From SCRD01 sp046705285 (GTDB taxonomy: Bacteria; Acidobacteriota; Terriglobia; UBA7540), in contig JBJKQK010000229.1 in NCBI GenBank assembly GCA_046705285.1, positions 1-21,564 of the forward strand: a DNA stretch of 21,564 nt, in the 5' to 3' direction. Positions 1 to 7,855 of the stretch are shown here, piece after piece; position 1 is the first letter of the stretch; every line of letters starts with the position of its first letter. Made by a program: the position numbers and the translations under genes. A model generated the notes under the pieces. The model saw only the letters and a list, made by a program, of their open reading frames with translations. It did not search any database and was not told the origin of the DNA.

Positions 1-1454
1 GCATAGGCAAAGTAACCTGCCAGAAGCAGTTCGACGGCAGGAATCCAGCCAATTCGTCTTCGCACGTACTTCTTTCGTTCCCATCCTTGCTCGTTCTGTT
101 CCACCCGGTATTTCGGCGTACGCACAAAAGCGGACTCGATCCCAAAGAGCGCTTCGACCACGGCCTTGGCGTTAGTGAGGGCCAGCCCGATGCCCGTTGC
201 CATCAGGAAAGGCAGGTAAAGCAGCCGTCGCATCCAGTTCTCAGGATAGAGAGCACGCTGGGATACGACATAAAAACCCGAAACCGTGCAGGTGGATAGA
301 ATGAACAAGGGAAGGTCAAGGTACATCATCTGGAACCAGCCCTGATAAAAGCGGACAATCATGGCAGGCAAAAGGATTAATGAAAACAGGACCATCAGGG
401 GATAGGCAATGCCGGCGGTGAGGTGAAACGTTGCCTCCAGCTTGATATACAAAGGCTGGTCGCTCCTCCAGATGACCGGGAGGATCTTCTTGCCGACCTG
501 CAGCAGTCCCTTGGCCCATCGCGCCTGCTGGGTTTTGAAGCTGTTCATTTCCACTGGAAGTTCCGACGGGCACACGATGTTCGGATCGTAGATGAACTTC
601 CATCCTTTCATCTGGGCGCGATAGCTCAAGTCGGTGTCTTCGGTCAGGGTATCATGCTCCCATCCGCCCGCATCTTCGATGGTGGCGTGCCTCCACATGC
701 CTGCCGTTCCGTTGAAATTAAAGAAGCGCCCGGAGGAACTTCTGCCACCATGCTCTACCACGAAGTGGCCGTCAAGCATGATTGCTTCAACCTCTGTCAG
801 GGCTGAATAGTCCCTGTTGATCCATGTCCAACGGCCCTGGACCATCCCTACCTTTGGGTCGGTAAAGTAGTGGACCATCTGCTTGAGGATGGGTCGCGGA
901 GGAACAAAGTCCGCATCAAAGACGGCGACCATTTCGCCGGTTGATTTCTTCAGCCCCTCGGCCAGCGCACCTGCCTTGAAGCCAAGGCGATTATCCCGGT
1001 GGAGATACTCGATCGGGTAACCGGCAGTAGCGTATTGGCGGACCAATCGCTCGCAGAGCAGCCGCGTCTCATCCGTGGAATCATCGAGGACCTGAATTTC
1101 CAGTTTATCCCGTGGATAATCCAGATTAATGGCCGCCTCGATCAGCCGCTCCACCACGTAACGCTCGTTGTACACGGGCAACTGAACCGTAACGCGGGGC
1201 AGCTTTTCAAACACTTTTTGAGGCTTGGGTGTTTTCCCGCGGTTTTTCAGATAGAGATAAGTGAGACAATAGCGGTGAACTCCATAAATTGAAAGAATGG
1301 ATAGGATCGCGAAATAAGGAATCTCAATCGAGAGATCAAACGCGTTGGGCTGGTAGATCCCGCTGAACGGCGAACGGTGAAAAAGCAGATACACATAATG
1401 GGCGACCGGGTTCGTTGGAACCAGAAGCAAGCCCAAGAATGAATGGTAAATCAT
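1..1454 (-). CDS. GT2 family processive glycosyltransferase, cellulose synthase-like (3' end cut by window edge)
   Basis: This is an inner-membrane family 2 glycosyltransferase of the BcsA/CslA type, which polymerises a sugar from an activated nucleotide donor on the cytoplasmic face. Translation from the ATG at 1454 runs open to the window edge, giving 484 codons with no stop. One hydrophobic segment near residues 35-50 is followed by the catalytic domain, which starts at PRVTVQLPVYNE. FDADF (about 176-180) is the DxD metal and nucleotide site, TEDTD (about 270-274) holds the catalytic base Asp, and QQARW (309-313) is the QxxRW acceptor-channel motif. Several hydrophobic segments follow between about 325 and 430. 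No PilZ domain is seen in the part present. The gene diverges from the membrane glycosyltransferase gene at 1474 across 19 bp, so both may act in one exopolysaccharide or glycan pathway. The polymer made cannot be told from sequence; glucomannan or a beta-glucan is possible. Confidence 0.9.
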   Translation of the reverse strand, partial: MIYHSFLGLLLVPTNPVAHYVYLLFHRSPFSGIYQPNAFDLSIEIPYFAILSILSIYGVHRYCLTYLYLKNRGKTPKPQKVFEKLPRVTVQLPVYNERYVVERLIEAAINLDYPRDKLEIQVLDDSTDETRLLCERLVRQYATAGYPIEYLHRDNRLGFKAGALAEGLKKSTGEMVAVFDADFVPPRPILKQMVHYFTDPKVGMVQGRWTWINRDYSALTEVEAIMLDGHFVVEHGGRSSSGRFFNFNGTAGMWRHATIEDAGGWEHDTLTEDTDLSYRAQMKGWKFIYDPNIVCPSELPVEMNSFKTQQARWAKGLLQVGKKILPVIWRSDQPLYIKLEATFHLTAGIAYPLMVLFSLILLPAMIVRFYQGWFQMMYLDLPLFILSTCTVSGFYVVSQRALYPENWMRRLLYLPFLMATGIGLALTNAKAVVEALFGIESAFVRTPKYRVEQNEQGWERKKYVRRRIGWIPAVELLLAGYFAY

Positions 1455-1473
1455 GGACCCTCGGAGTTAGACC

Positions 1474-2829
1474 TTGACCGACACAGACAAAAACCCGTCA
1501 CCGAGTCTTTGCACACAGAACACACGCTTCATGCAAAGTAAGATGCAAAAACCACTGTCTGCGTGGCGTTATGCAGCATTCTTCGGTCTTTTGACAATCG
1601 CCGTGGCCCTCGGAGTAATTCTCCATACCGTTGCTCGCTACCAGCCCCTCATGGACTACGTCCCGGAATTCATTGCGTTGATGCTAGTGGCTGGCGCTTT
1701 GTACCTTGCCGGCGTCTACGTCGTTCAACGGTACAAGTGCGGCCCCGCGACTCTTTTTGTGATTCTCGGCGCAACCGTCGTCTTTCGTCTCTTTTTCCTA
1801 CCGTTGACTCCTACGCTCTCGCAAGACGTTTTTCGCTATCAATGGGAAGGGCGCGTCGAGCGCGCCCATCTTAATCCCTACGCCATTTATCCTGCCATGC
1901 CCGGACTCAAATGGGCTCAGAACCCTCGCCACCCGATTGAAACCGGGAAAACCACCCCCACAGTTTATCCACCCTTCAGTGAGGTGACGTTTTCCTGGGT
2001 GCGTACTGTTGCAGGTTACAAGCGGTTGTTCACCGCCCTTGACCTCGCAACCGTAGCCCTGATTATGGTCCTCCTGGCAGCAGCCCGCCGCCCGCTCCAA
2101 CACGTCCTGATTTATGCGTGGAACCCGGCAGTTCTGATCGCTTTCTCCCTGTCGGGCCACAATGACTCGCTGGCCATCCTCATGCTGCTGGCGGCCTTCA
2201 TCTTTCTAATTATAGGCCGTCGGCGCACCCTGTCAATCATGTTTCTGGCCCTGGGTTTCCTCTCCAAGCTCTTCCCGATCTTCCTCCTGCCTGCCTTCCT
2301 CAAGCGTACTCGCTGGCCCTATGCCGGAATCTTCGGAGCGGTGGTTATCCTTGGTTATTTGCCATTTCTCGGTGCATCCGGCCATTTATTCCAAGGGCTT
2401 TCGGACTTTGCGGCCAAATGGCAGGGAAATGACAGTCTATTCAGACTTTTTTTAGCAGCCGGCAACTCAACTCGGCAGGCACAGCTTGTGGCCGGAGTCC
2501 TTTTGTTGCTGCTGATTGTTTATGTTCTTAAATCCGGGATGGACATTTTTCAAGCCGCGTTGGTCGTGGTGGCGGGACTGCTTTTCCTGTCGCCCAACGC
2601 CTTTCCGTGGTACTTCACGTGGATCGTCCCCTTCCTTTGCTTTTGCTCGAGCCCTGGTTTGCTGCTGGTGACCGTCACCTGCGTTCTGGGGTATTCACCG
2701 GTTATAGTGTACTCAGCGGGCGGATCGTTTGCCAACTCGCCGCTCATGCTGGTTCTGGAATATTTGCCTGTCTACATCTTAGTGGGTTTTGAAGTCGCAC
2801 GGCATTTCCGCCGGCAGTCGGCGGGATAG
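1474..2829 (+). CDS. GT-C type polytopic membrane glycosyltransferase (GT87/DUF2029-like)
   Basis: The 451-residue protein has roughly ten or more hydrophobic segments and the look of polyprenyl-phosphate-sugar-dependent GT-C enzymes. An acidic residue sits in the first large non-cytoplasmic loop (SQDVFRYQWEG, Asp118). NPYAIYP (about 134-140), YAWNP (about 214-218) and GHND (228-231) are typical of the GT87/DUF2029/mannosyltransferase group. The likely role is transfer of a sugar from a lipid-linked donor to a glycan or lipid outside the cytoplasmic membrane; donor and acceptor are unknown. The chosen start is a TTG with GGAG seven bases upstream. An ATG at 1531 (residue 20) is in frame but has no clear Shine-Dalgarno site and would remove a polar 19-residue leader. 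The gene converges on mqnE with 28 bp between stops. Family placement is by pattern recognition, not alignment. Confidence 0.8.
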   Translation: MTDTDKNPSPSLCTQNTRFMQSKMQKPLSAWRYAAFFGLLTIAVALGVILHTVARYQPLMDYVPEFIALMLVAGALYLAGVYVVQRYKCGPATLFVILGATVVFRLFFLPLTPTLSQDVFRYQWEGRVERAHLNPYAIYPAMPGLKWAQNPRHPIETGKTTPTVYPPFSEVTFSWVRTVAGYKRLFTALDLATVALIMVLLAAARRPLQHVLIYAWNPAVLIAFSLSGHNDSLAILMLLAAFIFLIIGRRRTLSIMFLALGFLSKLFPIFLLPAFLKRTRWPYAGIFGAVVILGYLPFLGASGHLFQGLSDFAAKWQGNDSLFRLFLAAGNSTRQAQLVAGVLLLLLIVYVLKSGMDIFQAALVVVAGLLFLSPNAFPWYFTWIVPFLCFCSSPGLLLVTVTCVLGYSPVIVYSAGGSFANSPLMLVLEYLPVYILVGFEVARHFRRQSAG

Positions 2830-2857
2830 CGAGGACCTTCCTTTGCAGTCGCGCCGG

Positions 2858-3985
2858 TTACACTTGAACGCTGACGCTGGTTTCAGTGCGAACCACTGGG
2901 CGATACAGGGTATCGCGCTCGAAGGGTTCAAAGCCGGCCTCTTTGATCAGCCGTATGATTTGCTGGCGTGTCATCACCTGGGGAGTTTTTGCCCCGGCAT
3001 CATGATAGATTTTTTCTTCAGCCACGGTTCCGTCGATATCATCCGCGCCGAAGCGCAGCGCAATCTGGGCGACGCGGGGCGACATCAGGATCCAGTAAGC
3101 CTTGATGTGCGGGAAATTGTCCAGCACCAGGCGTGAGACGGCGATGTTTTTCAAATCCATAAATCCCGAAGTCTCGTCCCACTGCACTCTTTTGCCAAGC
3201 TCGGTGTTGGCGGGATGGAAAGCCAGCGGAATGAAGGTCTGGAAACCTCCCGTTTGGTCCTGCAGGTTGCGCAGCTGCAGGAGATGATCTACGCGGTCTT
3301 CAGAGCTTTCGATGTGGCCATAAAGCATCGTCGCGGTCGAGTGCAGACCCAATTCGTGCGCGGTTCTGTGCACCTTCAGCCACATGTGGGCGCCGATCTT
3401 GTGGTCGCAAATCACGCGCCGCACAGCGGGAGCAAAGATTTCTGCACCGCCGCCGGGAAGCGATCCCAGCCCGGCTTCTTGGAGCCGTTCCAGGATTTGC
3501 CGCACCGTAAGCTGGGTGATGTGCGAGTAATAGGCGATCTCAACTGCTGTGAAGGCCTTCAAGTGGACTGACGGGAATCGCTCCTTCAGTCCTCGAAGCA
3601 GATCCACATAATACTGGAAGGGTAGATCGGGATGGAGCCCGCCGACAATGTGAAACTCTGTTACGGCTTCAGTCCAGTTTTCGCCGGCCGTCCGGAACGC
3701 TTCCTCCAATGCCATTGTATAGGCGCCGGGGGCGCCCGGTTTGCGCCCGAAAGCGCACAGCTTGCAACTGGCCACGCAGACATTGGTCGGGTTGATATGG
3801 CGATTGACGTTGAAGTGCGTCCTCTTGCCGTGCAGTTTTTCGCGGACGTGATGCGCCAGGTAGCCAATGGCGAGCAGATCGCTTGAATTGTATAGCGTTA
3901 CTCCCTCGTCAAATTCCAGGCGCTCGCCGGCAAGGACTTTGTCGGCGATGGTTTGCAGATTCGTGTCTTCCAAGCGTAAGTTCAA
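2858..3985 (-). CDS. mqnE: Aminofutalosine (aminodeoxyfutalosine) synthase, radical SAM enzyme
   Basis: MqnE joins 3-[(1-carboxyvinyl)oxy]benzoate to the adenosyl moiety of SAM to form aminofutalosine, the second step of the futalosine route to menaquinone, in the cytoplasm. The 375-residue length fits the family. The radical-SAM cluster is CVASCKLC (Cys70, Cys74, Cys77; CX3CX2C). Family stretches EFHIVGGLHPDLP, KAFTAVEI, SLPGGGAEIF, ATMLYGH and FIPLAFHP separate it from MqnC. The start is TTG at 3985, preceded by a weak GGA; no ATG lies near the N-terminus. A UbiA-type prenyltransferase of the same pathway is encoded upstream on the same strand, but a plus-strand ORF lies between them, so mqnE probably has its own promoter in 3986-4330. 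mqnA, mqnB, mqnC and mqnD are not in the window. Confidence 0.95.
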   Translation of the reverse strand: MNLRLEDTNLQTIADKVLAGERLEFDEGVTLYNSSDLLAIGYLAHHVREKLHGKRTHFNVNRHINPTNVCVASCKLCAFGRKPGAPGAYTMALEEAFRTAGENWTEAVTEFHIVGGLHPDLPFQYYVDLLRGLKERFPSVHLKAFTAVEIAYYSHITQLTVRQILERLQEAGLGSLPGGGAEIFAPAVRRVICDHKIGAHMWLKVHRTAHELGLHSTATMLYGHIESSEDRVDHLLQLRNLQDQTGGFQTFIPLAFHPANTELGKRVQWDETSGFMDLKNIAVSRLVLDNFPHIKAYWILMSPRVAQIALRFGADDIDGTVAEEKIYHDAGAKTPQVMTRQQIIRLIKEAGFEPFERDTLYRPVVRTETSVSVQV

Positions 3986-4330
3986 AATGTTGATTCCAGT
4001 CTGTTAATTTTCTGCCGCCTACTACCAAGATTAATATTCTACGTCCCATTCTTCAGTGATGCAATCGGGCATTGATGCGGGACACGCAAGCCCAAAAGAA
4101 TACTGGGGAGTGCCGCGAAACTGCTGGAATCTGTGCTACCCTGCCAGTAGGCTATCGGCTGGCGGATTTTGATCGTGAATTCAAATCCCGCTTCCGGGAC
4201 CGACCAGAAATCGGGCCTTAACCTTGACAAAGGGGTTAAGATAAGATTTCGCAGTTTGATAAGCCCGATTGGGACTCTGGACGTGCCGTGAGGAATTTTG
4301 ACTTGAAATTCCGAGAGGCGCTTGAACGTG
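3986..4330. other. Divergent intergenic region between mqnE and the small plus-strand ORF
   Basis: This 345-bp gap must hold the promoter of mqnE (leftward) and probably that of the small ORF at 4331 (rightward). A TTGACA hexamer occurs at 4224-4229 on the plus strand, but the nearest TAAGAT (4242-4247) is only 12 bp away, so it is not a convincing sigma-70 promoter. I see no strong terminator or coding ORF. Confidence 0.5.
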
Positions 4331-4597
4331 ATGCAGCAGAACGAAGCCAGATTCGCAGAACCCCGCCAGGAAGCAGCCTTCTTCTATGGTCTGTTCCTGC
4401 GCGGTCAGCCGCTCCAGAAACTTCGAGCCGATATCGACGTTCCGCCGCATGTGCTGGAGCGCTGGAAGAGGCAGGCACATCGCGATCCCACTTCCAAACC
4501 CATGGTCGAGCGCGTGTTGAGCTACCGCAAGCACGTTCTGGCCATCTTTGATTCTCTGGTCTTCCGTGAGATGGCCACTCCCTACCGCACGCAATAA
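4331..4597 (+). CDS. Small conserved-looking hypothetical protein, helical, possibly DNA-binding
   Basis: The ORF encodes about 88 residues from ATG 4331. GTG 4328 and TTG 4322 are alternative in-frame starts; GAGAGG at 4313-4318 is better spaced for GTG 4328. The product is soluble, charged and predicted helical. It opens with a short polar tail, then FFYGLFLRGQPLQKL and a segment around DVPPHVLERWKR that resembles a helix-turn-helix, and ends with YRKHVLAIFDSLV. I have an unverified impression that similar short proteins occur in acidobacterial genomes. No function can be assigned. It lies alone on the plus strand between mqnP and mqnE, both minus. A longer minus-strand ORF over the same bases (4236-4745) has a less protein-like composition and I treat it as a shadow. 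Confidence 0.55.
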   Translation: MQQNEARFAEPRQEAAFFYGLFLRGQPLQKLRADIDVPPHVLERWKRQAHRDPTSKPMVERVLSYRKHVLAIFDSLVFREMATPYRTQ

Positions 4598-4823
4598 TCA
4601 GTTCAGCCCTGAAAACACATCTTGCGCAGCCAGTCCCAGCCGCACAAGTTCTCATATCTCTGTTTTTCAGGCAGGAACTCGCCCCTGTGTGCTCTGTGGA
4701 CCGGAAAGATTCGATACAGCGAAGACGGAACTTTTCCCTGGGCACTGCGTTATGGGTTGTATATCACGGAGAACACAGAACATTGGGCGGGCAGTGCTGC
4801 AGCGCTTCTTGTCGAGGTTGCAT

Positions 4824-5741
4824 TCACCGGATTAGAATGGCTGCCGCCCACGTCAGAAAGAAAAGAACGCTGATATAGCCGTTGATGGTGAAGAAGGCGG
4901 CGTTCACGCGGGAAAGATCGGAAGGTTTCACCAGCAGGTGCTCGTAAGCGAGGAGCGCTGCTACCAGTGCCAGTCCTGCGAGCGCAATCCATCCCAGCCC
5001 TGACATTTGAGCCACGATCACCAGCAAGGCCAGCATCAAGACGTGGAGTGCGACCGAAGAGAACAGAGCTACCCGAATGCCGAATCGCTTGGGAACCGAG
5101 TGGAGATTGGTGCCGCGGTCAAAGTCTACATCCTGGCAGGCATAAATAAGATCGAAGCCGGCGACCCACAGCGTGACCGCTACGCCGAGGATCACCACGC
5201 TCCAACTCACATCGCCCCGCAGAGCAATCCAGGCTGCCACAGGTGAGAGCCCCAGGCACATGCCCAACACGATGTGGGAGAGCAGTGTGAAACGCTTGGT
5301 GTAGGAATAAAGCAGCAGCAGCGCCAGCGCCACCGGAGAGAGCTTGAACGCCAGCGGATTCAATTCCCATGCGGCCAGCAGCAGCAGCGCCGAAGAAACA
5401 GCCGTAAACGCCGCCGCAAAGCGCAGGGTCAGGTGGCCTGCGGGCAGGGCGCGTTTTTCGGTCCGGGGATTCCTGGCGTCAAACTCGCGGTCAGCAATGC
5501 GGTTGAAAGTCATCGCCGCGCTGCGCGCCCCCACCATGGCCACGACAATCCAGAAGACCTTCCACCAGTGCGGCCAGCCTTGCTCGGCCAGCATGGCTCC
5601 CGTCAAGGCAAACGGCAGCGCAAAAACCGAATGCTCCACCTTGATCATTTCGAGTGTGACCCGCAGTTTTGACCACGCCTGCCTCGCAAAACGGCCGGGA
5701 GACTTCCGCCGGGTTCCAATAAGCTGAGTCTTTTCAGTCAT
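4824..5741 (-). CDS. mqnP: UbiA-family prenyltransferase, probably menaquinone (futalosine pathway) MqnP-like
   Basis: This integral membrane protein attaches the polyprenyl tail to the aromatic ring of a quinone precursor; in the futalosine route that is 1,4-dihydroxy-6-naphthoate. Numbering from ATG 5741 (305 residues), the two Mg2+-diphosphate sites are visible: NRIADREFD (N80, D84, D88) and YACQDVDFD (Y200, D204, D208). They are set among about eight or nine hydrophobic segments. An in-frame TTG at 5747 adds only two residues; GAAG a few bases upstream suits the ATG. Its closest family relatives are annotated 4-hydroxybenzoate octaprenyltransferase (UbiA). Co-occurrence with mqnE, and no ubiquinone gene nearby, makes the menaquinone role more likely. 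It is the last gene of a minus-strand run after yqgE, with a gap of about 120 bp. Confidence 0.88.
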   Translation of the reverse strand: MTEKTQLIGTRRKSPGRFARQAWSKLRVTLEMIKVEHSVFALPFALTGAMLAEQGWPHWWKVFWIVVAMVGARSAAMTFNRIADREFDARNPRTEKRALPAGHLTLRFAAAFTAVSSALLLLAAWELNPLAFKLSPVALALLLLYSYTKRFTLLSHIVLGMCLGLSPVAAWIALRGDVSWSVVILGVAVTLWVAGFDLIYACQDVDFDRGTNLHSVPKRFGIRVALFSSVALHVLMLALLVIVAQMSGLGWIALAGLALVAALLAYEHLLVKPSDLSRVNAAFFTINGYISVLFFLTWAAAILIR

Positions 5742-5865
5742 GAGCAATCTTCAATTCTACCGCATGAGAGGCCAAGCGGGAGAATTGCAGTTTCGGTTCC
5801 GGGCAGTTTGGCATATGAGGCCAGACGGTGTGATTCGGTGTGCCTGGCGTGTTCACGGAATGCTG

Positions 5866-6612
5866 TCACATCACTGAATTTCTTCCCGCGCCTGTACGGG
5901 GATGGCGGGAGGGGAGCCGGTATCGAATATACTTGCTGGGTTCGGCCCGGGCGTGGAGTATGCGCCACAGGCTGTGGGGCTCGGAGTTGAAGATCAGATT
6001 CCCATTCGCGCGCAATCTGTACCACGATCCCCGGGCGATTTCGTTCCGGAGTTGGTCTGGCGACCACTGGGCCCGGCCAAGAAACATGCGCGGCTTTGAA
6101 GGTTGCTCTCGGTTCTTGAAAATCTTGGAAATCAGATCGCGATCGAAGGTCAGGTAAACATTGCGGTACAACTGGACCGCATGCTTAGGGGCCGTTGGTG
6201 ACTCGAAAACGACACTGGGGATGCTGACATCCACGGGACCGCCGAAGTATGCAGGCAGAGTCCAATTTCTGAATTCCGGAGTATCCGGAAAAAGTTTGTC
6301 GAGCGTCACGCGCGTCGGCTTGTTGATGATCAGGCCGACGATCAGGGGCGTTTTCGGTGCCGGCAGCATGAAAACAACCGAGTGTTCGAAGAACGGATCC
6401 TGGATCTGGTTCCGCGCGATCAAGAACTCAACTTGCTCACCCTGTTTTTGCGCCGCGGGCGCCGACGGCAGCGCGGCTCCGAGCATAAGACAGGCCAGGA
6501 GCAAGGCCGCTGCCCTGCTGGCATGTCTCGCACCTTTGCTGCGCCTTTGAACCTTCCAGGCTTCGCAGTCCGGAGAAACCCTTCGACCGAACTTGCGCAA
6601 GTCAGATCCCAT
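5866..6612 (-). CDS. YqgE/AlgH (UPF0301) family protein with N-terminal export signal
   Basis: Residues about 60-225 match the YqgE/AlgH fold family: FFEHSVVFMLP, VGLIINKPT (about 92-100), YFGGPVD (122-128), MFLGRAQWSPDQL and EIARGSW. The molecular function of this family is not settled; in Pseudomonas AlgH was linked to alginate regulation. Family members are normally about 185-residue cytoplasmic proteins. This one has 248 residues because a basic leader (residues 1-33) and a hydrophobic stretch AAALLLACLMLGAAL end in an Ala-rich site (APAAQ), a plausible signal peptide. A divergent LLAC lipobox at Cys41 is possible but less likely. ATG 6612 has AAGGA about five bases upstream. It follows mlaD by 100 bp on the same strand, so a link to envelope lipid transport is possible but inferred only from position. 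Confidence 0.85.
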   Translation of the reverse strand: MGSDLRKFGRRVSPDCEAWKVQRRSKGARHASRAAALLLACLMLGAALPSAPAAQKQGEQVEFLIARNQIQDPFFEHSVVFMLPAPKTPLIVGLIINKPTRVTLDKLFPDTPEFRNWTLPAYFGGPVDVSIPSVVFESPTAPKHAVQLYRNVYLTFDRDLISKIFKNREQPSKPRMFLGRAQWSPDQLRNEIARGSWYRLRANGNLIFNSEPHSLWRILHARAEPSKYIRYRLPSRHPRTGAGRNSVM

Positions 6613-6712
6613 GTTTCCTTAAGCCGTTGTGACGACTCGCACCCGCTACGGGCACACTAAGCTCATGGTATCGCAGATGCATCTTGTTTGCCAGTCGCTG
6701 CGTGAAACCTTT

Positions 6713-7789
6713 TCAGAAGATATGCAAGCGCAGGGTCAAATACTTCTTAGGGTGTGTGCGGAATTCAGTCAGGAATTGTTTAAGTGATTGAGAACTTGAA
6801 ACAAGGTTGTTGAACAGCGTTGGATCGGTCGAAAGCCTGCCCAACGTTCCCTGGCCGCGATCGATGCGGTCAGTGATCACATCGATGTGCTTTACGGTCT
6901 CATCGACGTGGTTATAAAGGCTCGGATTCTTGATGAGTTTGCCGAGTGTGCCCTTGCCATCGTTGACGTCGGACATCAGCGCATTGGCTTTCTTAGTGGC
7001 CTGGTTGATGTTGTTGTAAAGCGACGGATCGTTGATGAACTTGGCTGCGCTCCCGTTGCCATGCTGCATCTGGTCAAGCACGCCGTTAACCTTATCGACA
7101 GCAGCAACGGTCTTGTTGTAGAGAGTTTCATCAGTCAGAAGCTTGCCCAGCGTCCCGTGGCCTCGTTCAACCTGAGCCATGAGCCTTTGCGCCTCATCGG
7201 CTGTTTTGTTCAGGTTGTTGTAAAACCCTTCCGTATAAATGAGTTTGCCAATGGAGCCCTGGCCGTGCTGGATCTGCTTGGTGATATCACTCAGCGTAGA
7301 GCTGAGCACCCGGAGGTTGGAAACCGCGTCGTTGGCGTTCTGGACAATCTGTTTCATGTTGGCTTCTTCATGGCTGTTGACCACCCCGCCGTCGGGGACC
7401 GGTTGGGCGCCGGGTCCGCCCCGGGTGATATCCACGTAGGCTTCACCCAACAGGCCGACAGTTTCAATCGTGGCCACGGAGTCCGTGCGGATCTGGTCCT
7501 TGTATTTACTGGTGATCTTCATATCGATTTCAACCGCGCGGCTAGGCTGGGTATAGGGGGAGAGCCTGACGCCTACGACATTGCCGACAACGATCCCCGC
7601 CAGTCTCACCTGTGCGCCGTCACGCAAATCCTGGGCGCCCGAGAAATAAGTCTTGAGCGTATATTTGCTGGTCCAAATTCCTACCTGGCCGCTGATAAAG
7701 AAGATCCCGACTGCCAGGACAACCAGGCCGGAAATGACGAGCGCTCCAACGCGGAGCTGGGCCCAAGTGAGCTGTTTGCGCTGAGGCAT
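6713..7789 (-). CDS. mlaD: MCE-domain (MlaD-like) substrate-binding protein of an Mla-type lipid transporter
   Basis: This periplasmic, inner-membrane-anchored lipid-binding component forms MCE rings and passes phospholipid between MlaFE and the outer membrane. One N-terminal membrane helix (about residues 14-34) precedes the MCE domain: YFSGAQDLRDGAQVRLAGI, VGNVVGV, and the pore-loop region ending ETVGLLGEAYVDI. After about residue 150 comes a long helical tail with five 34-residue repeats starting at residues 176, 210, 244, 278 and 312. Each opens G-x-G-[TS] and carries a [LF]YN- or LFN-type turn. The tail ends in PKKYL followed by a short beta-like stretch, a typical ending in such proteins. 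At 358 residues it is much longer than E. coli MlaD (183). The start has a strong GGGAGGAA. It lies 66 bp downstream of mlaF. E. coli-like mlaB and mlaC are not seen. Confidence 0.92.
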   Translation of the reverse strand: MPQRKQLTWAQLRVGALVISGLVVLAVGIFFISGQVGIWTSKYTLKTYFSGAQDLRDGAQVRLAGIVVGNVVGVRLSPYTQPSRAVEIDMKITSKYKDQIRTDSVATIETVGLLGEAYVDITRGGPGAQPVPDGGVVNSHEEANMKQIVQNANDAVSNLRVLSSTLSDITKQIQHGQGSIGKLIYTEGFYNNLNKTADEAQRLMAQVERGHGTLGKLLTDETLYNKTVAAVDKVNGVLDQMQHGNGSAAKFINDPSLYNNINQATKKANALMSDVNDGKGTLGKLIKNPSLYNHVDETVKHIDVITDRIDRGQGTLGRLSTDPTLFNNLVSSSQSLKQFLTEFRTHPKKYLTLRLHIF

Positions 7790-7855
7790 AATTCCTCCCT
7801 TCCAGAATCACTCCTAACGTCTTCATTTTAGTTCAACCTGCCGTCGCGGGCGACC

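Noticed and set aside
4224..4247. TTGACA ... TAAGAT as a sigma-70 promoter
   Set aside because: The spacer is only 12 bp, too short for a working promoter.
4236..4745. 169-residue minus-strand ORF opposite the small plus-strand ORF
   Set aside because: It is rich in Arg, Ser and Cys without a recognisable fold, typical of an antisense shadow of GC-rich coding DNA.
4598..4823. Possible coding remnant downstream of the small ORF
   Set aside because: Several overlapping short frames exist, but none has consistent codon use or a recognisable motif; I treat it as plain intergenic sequence.
6887..7831. 314-residue plus-strand ORF across mlaD
   Set aside because: It is antisense to a clear MCE-domain gene; its apparent repetition only mirrors the 34-residue repeats of mlaD.
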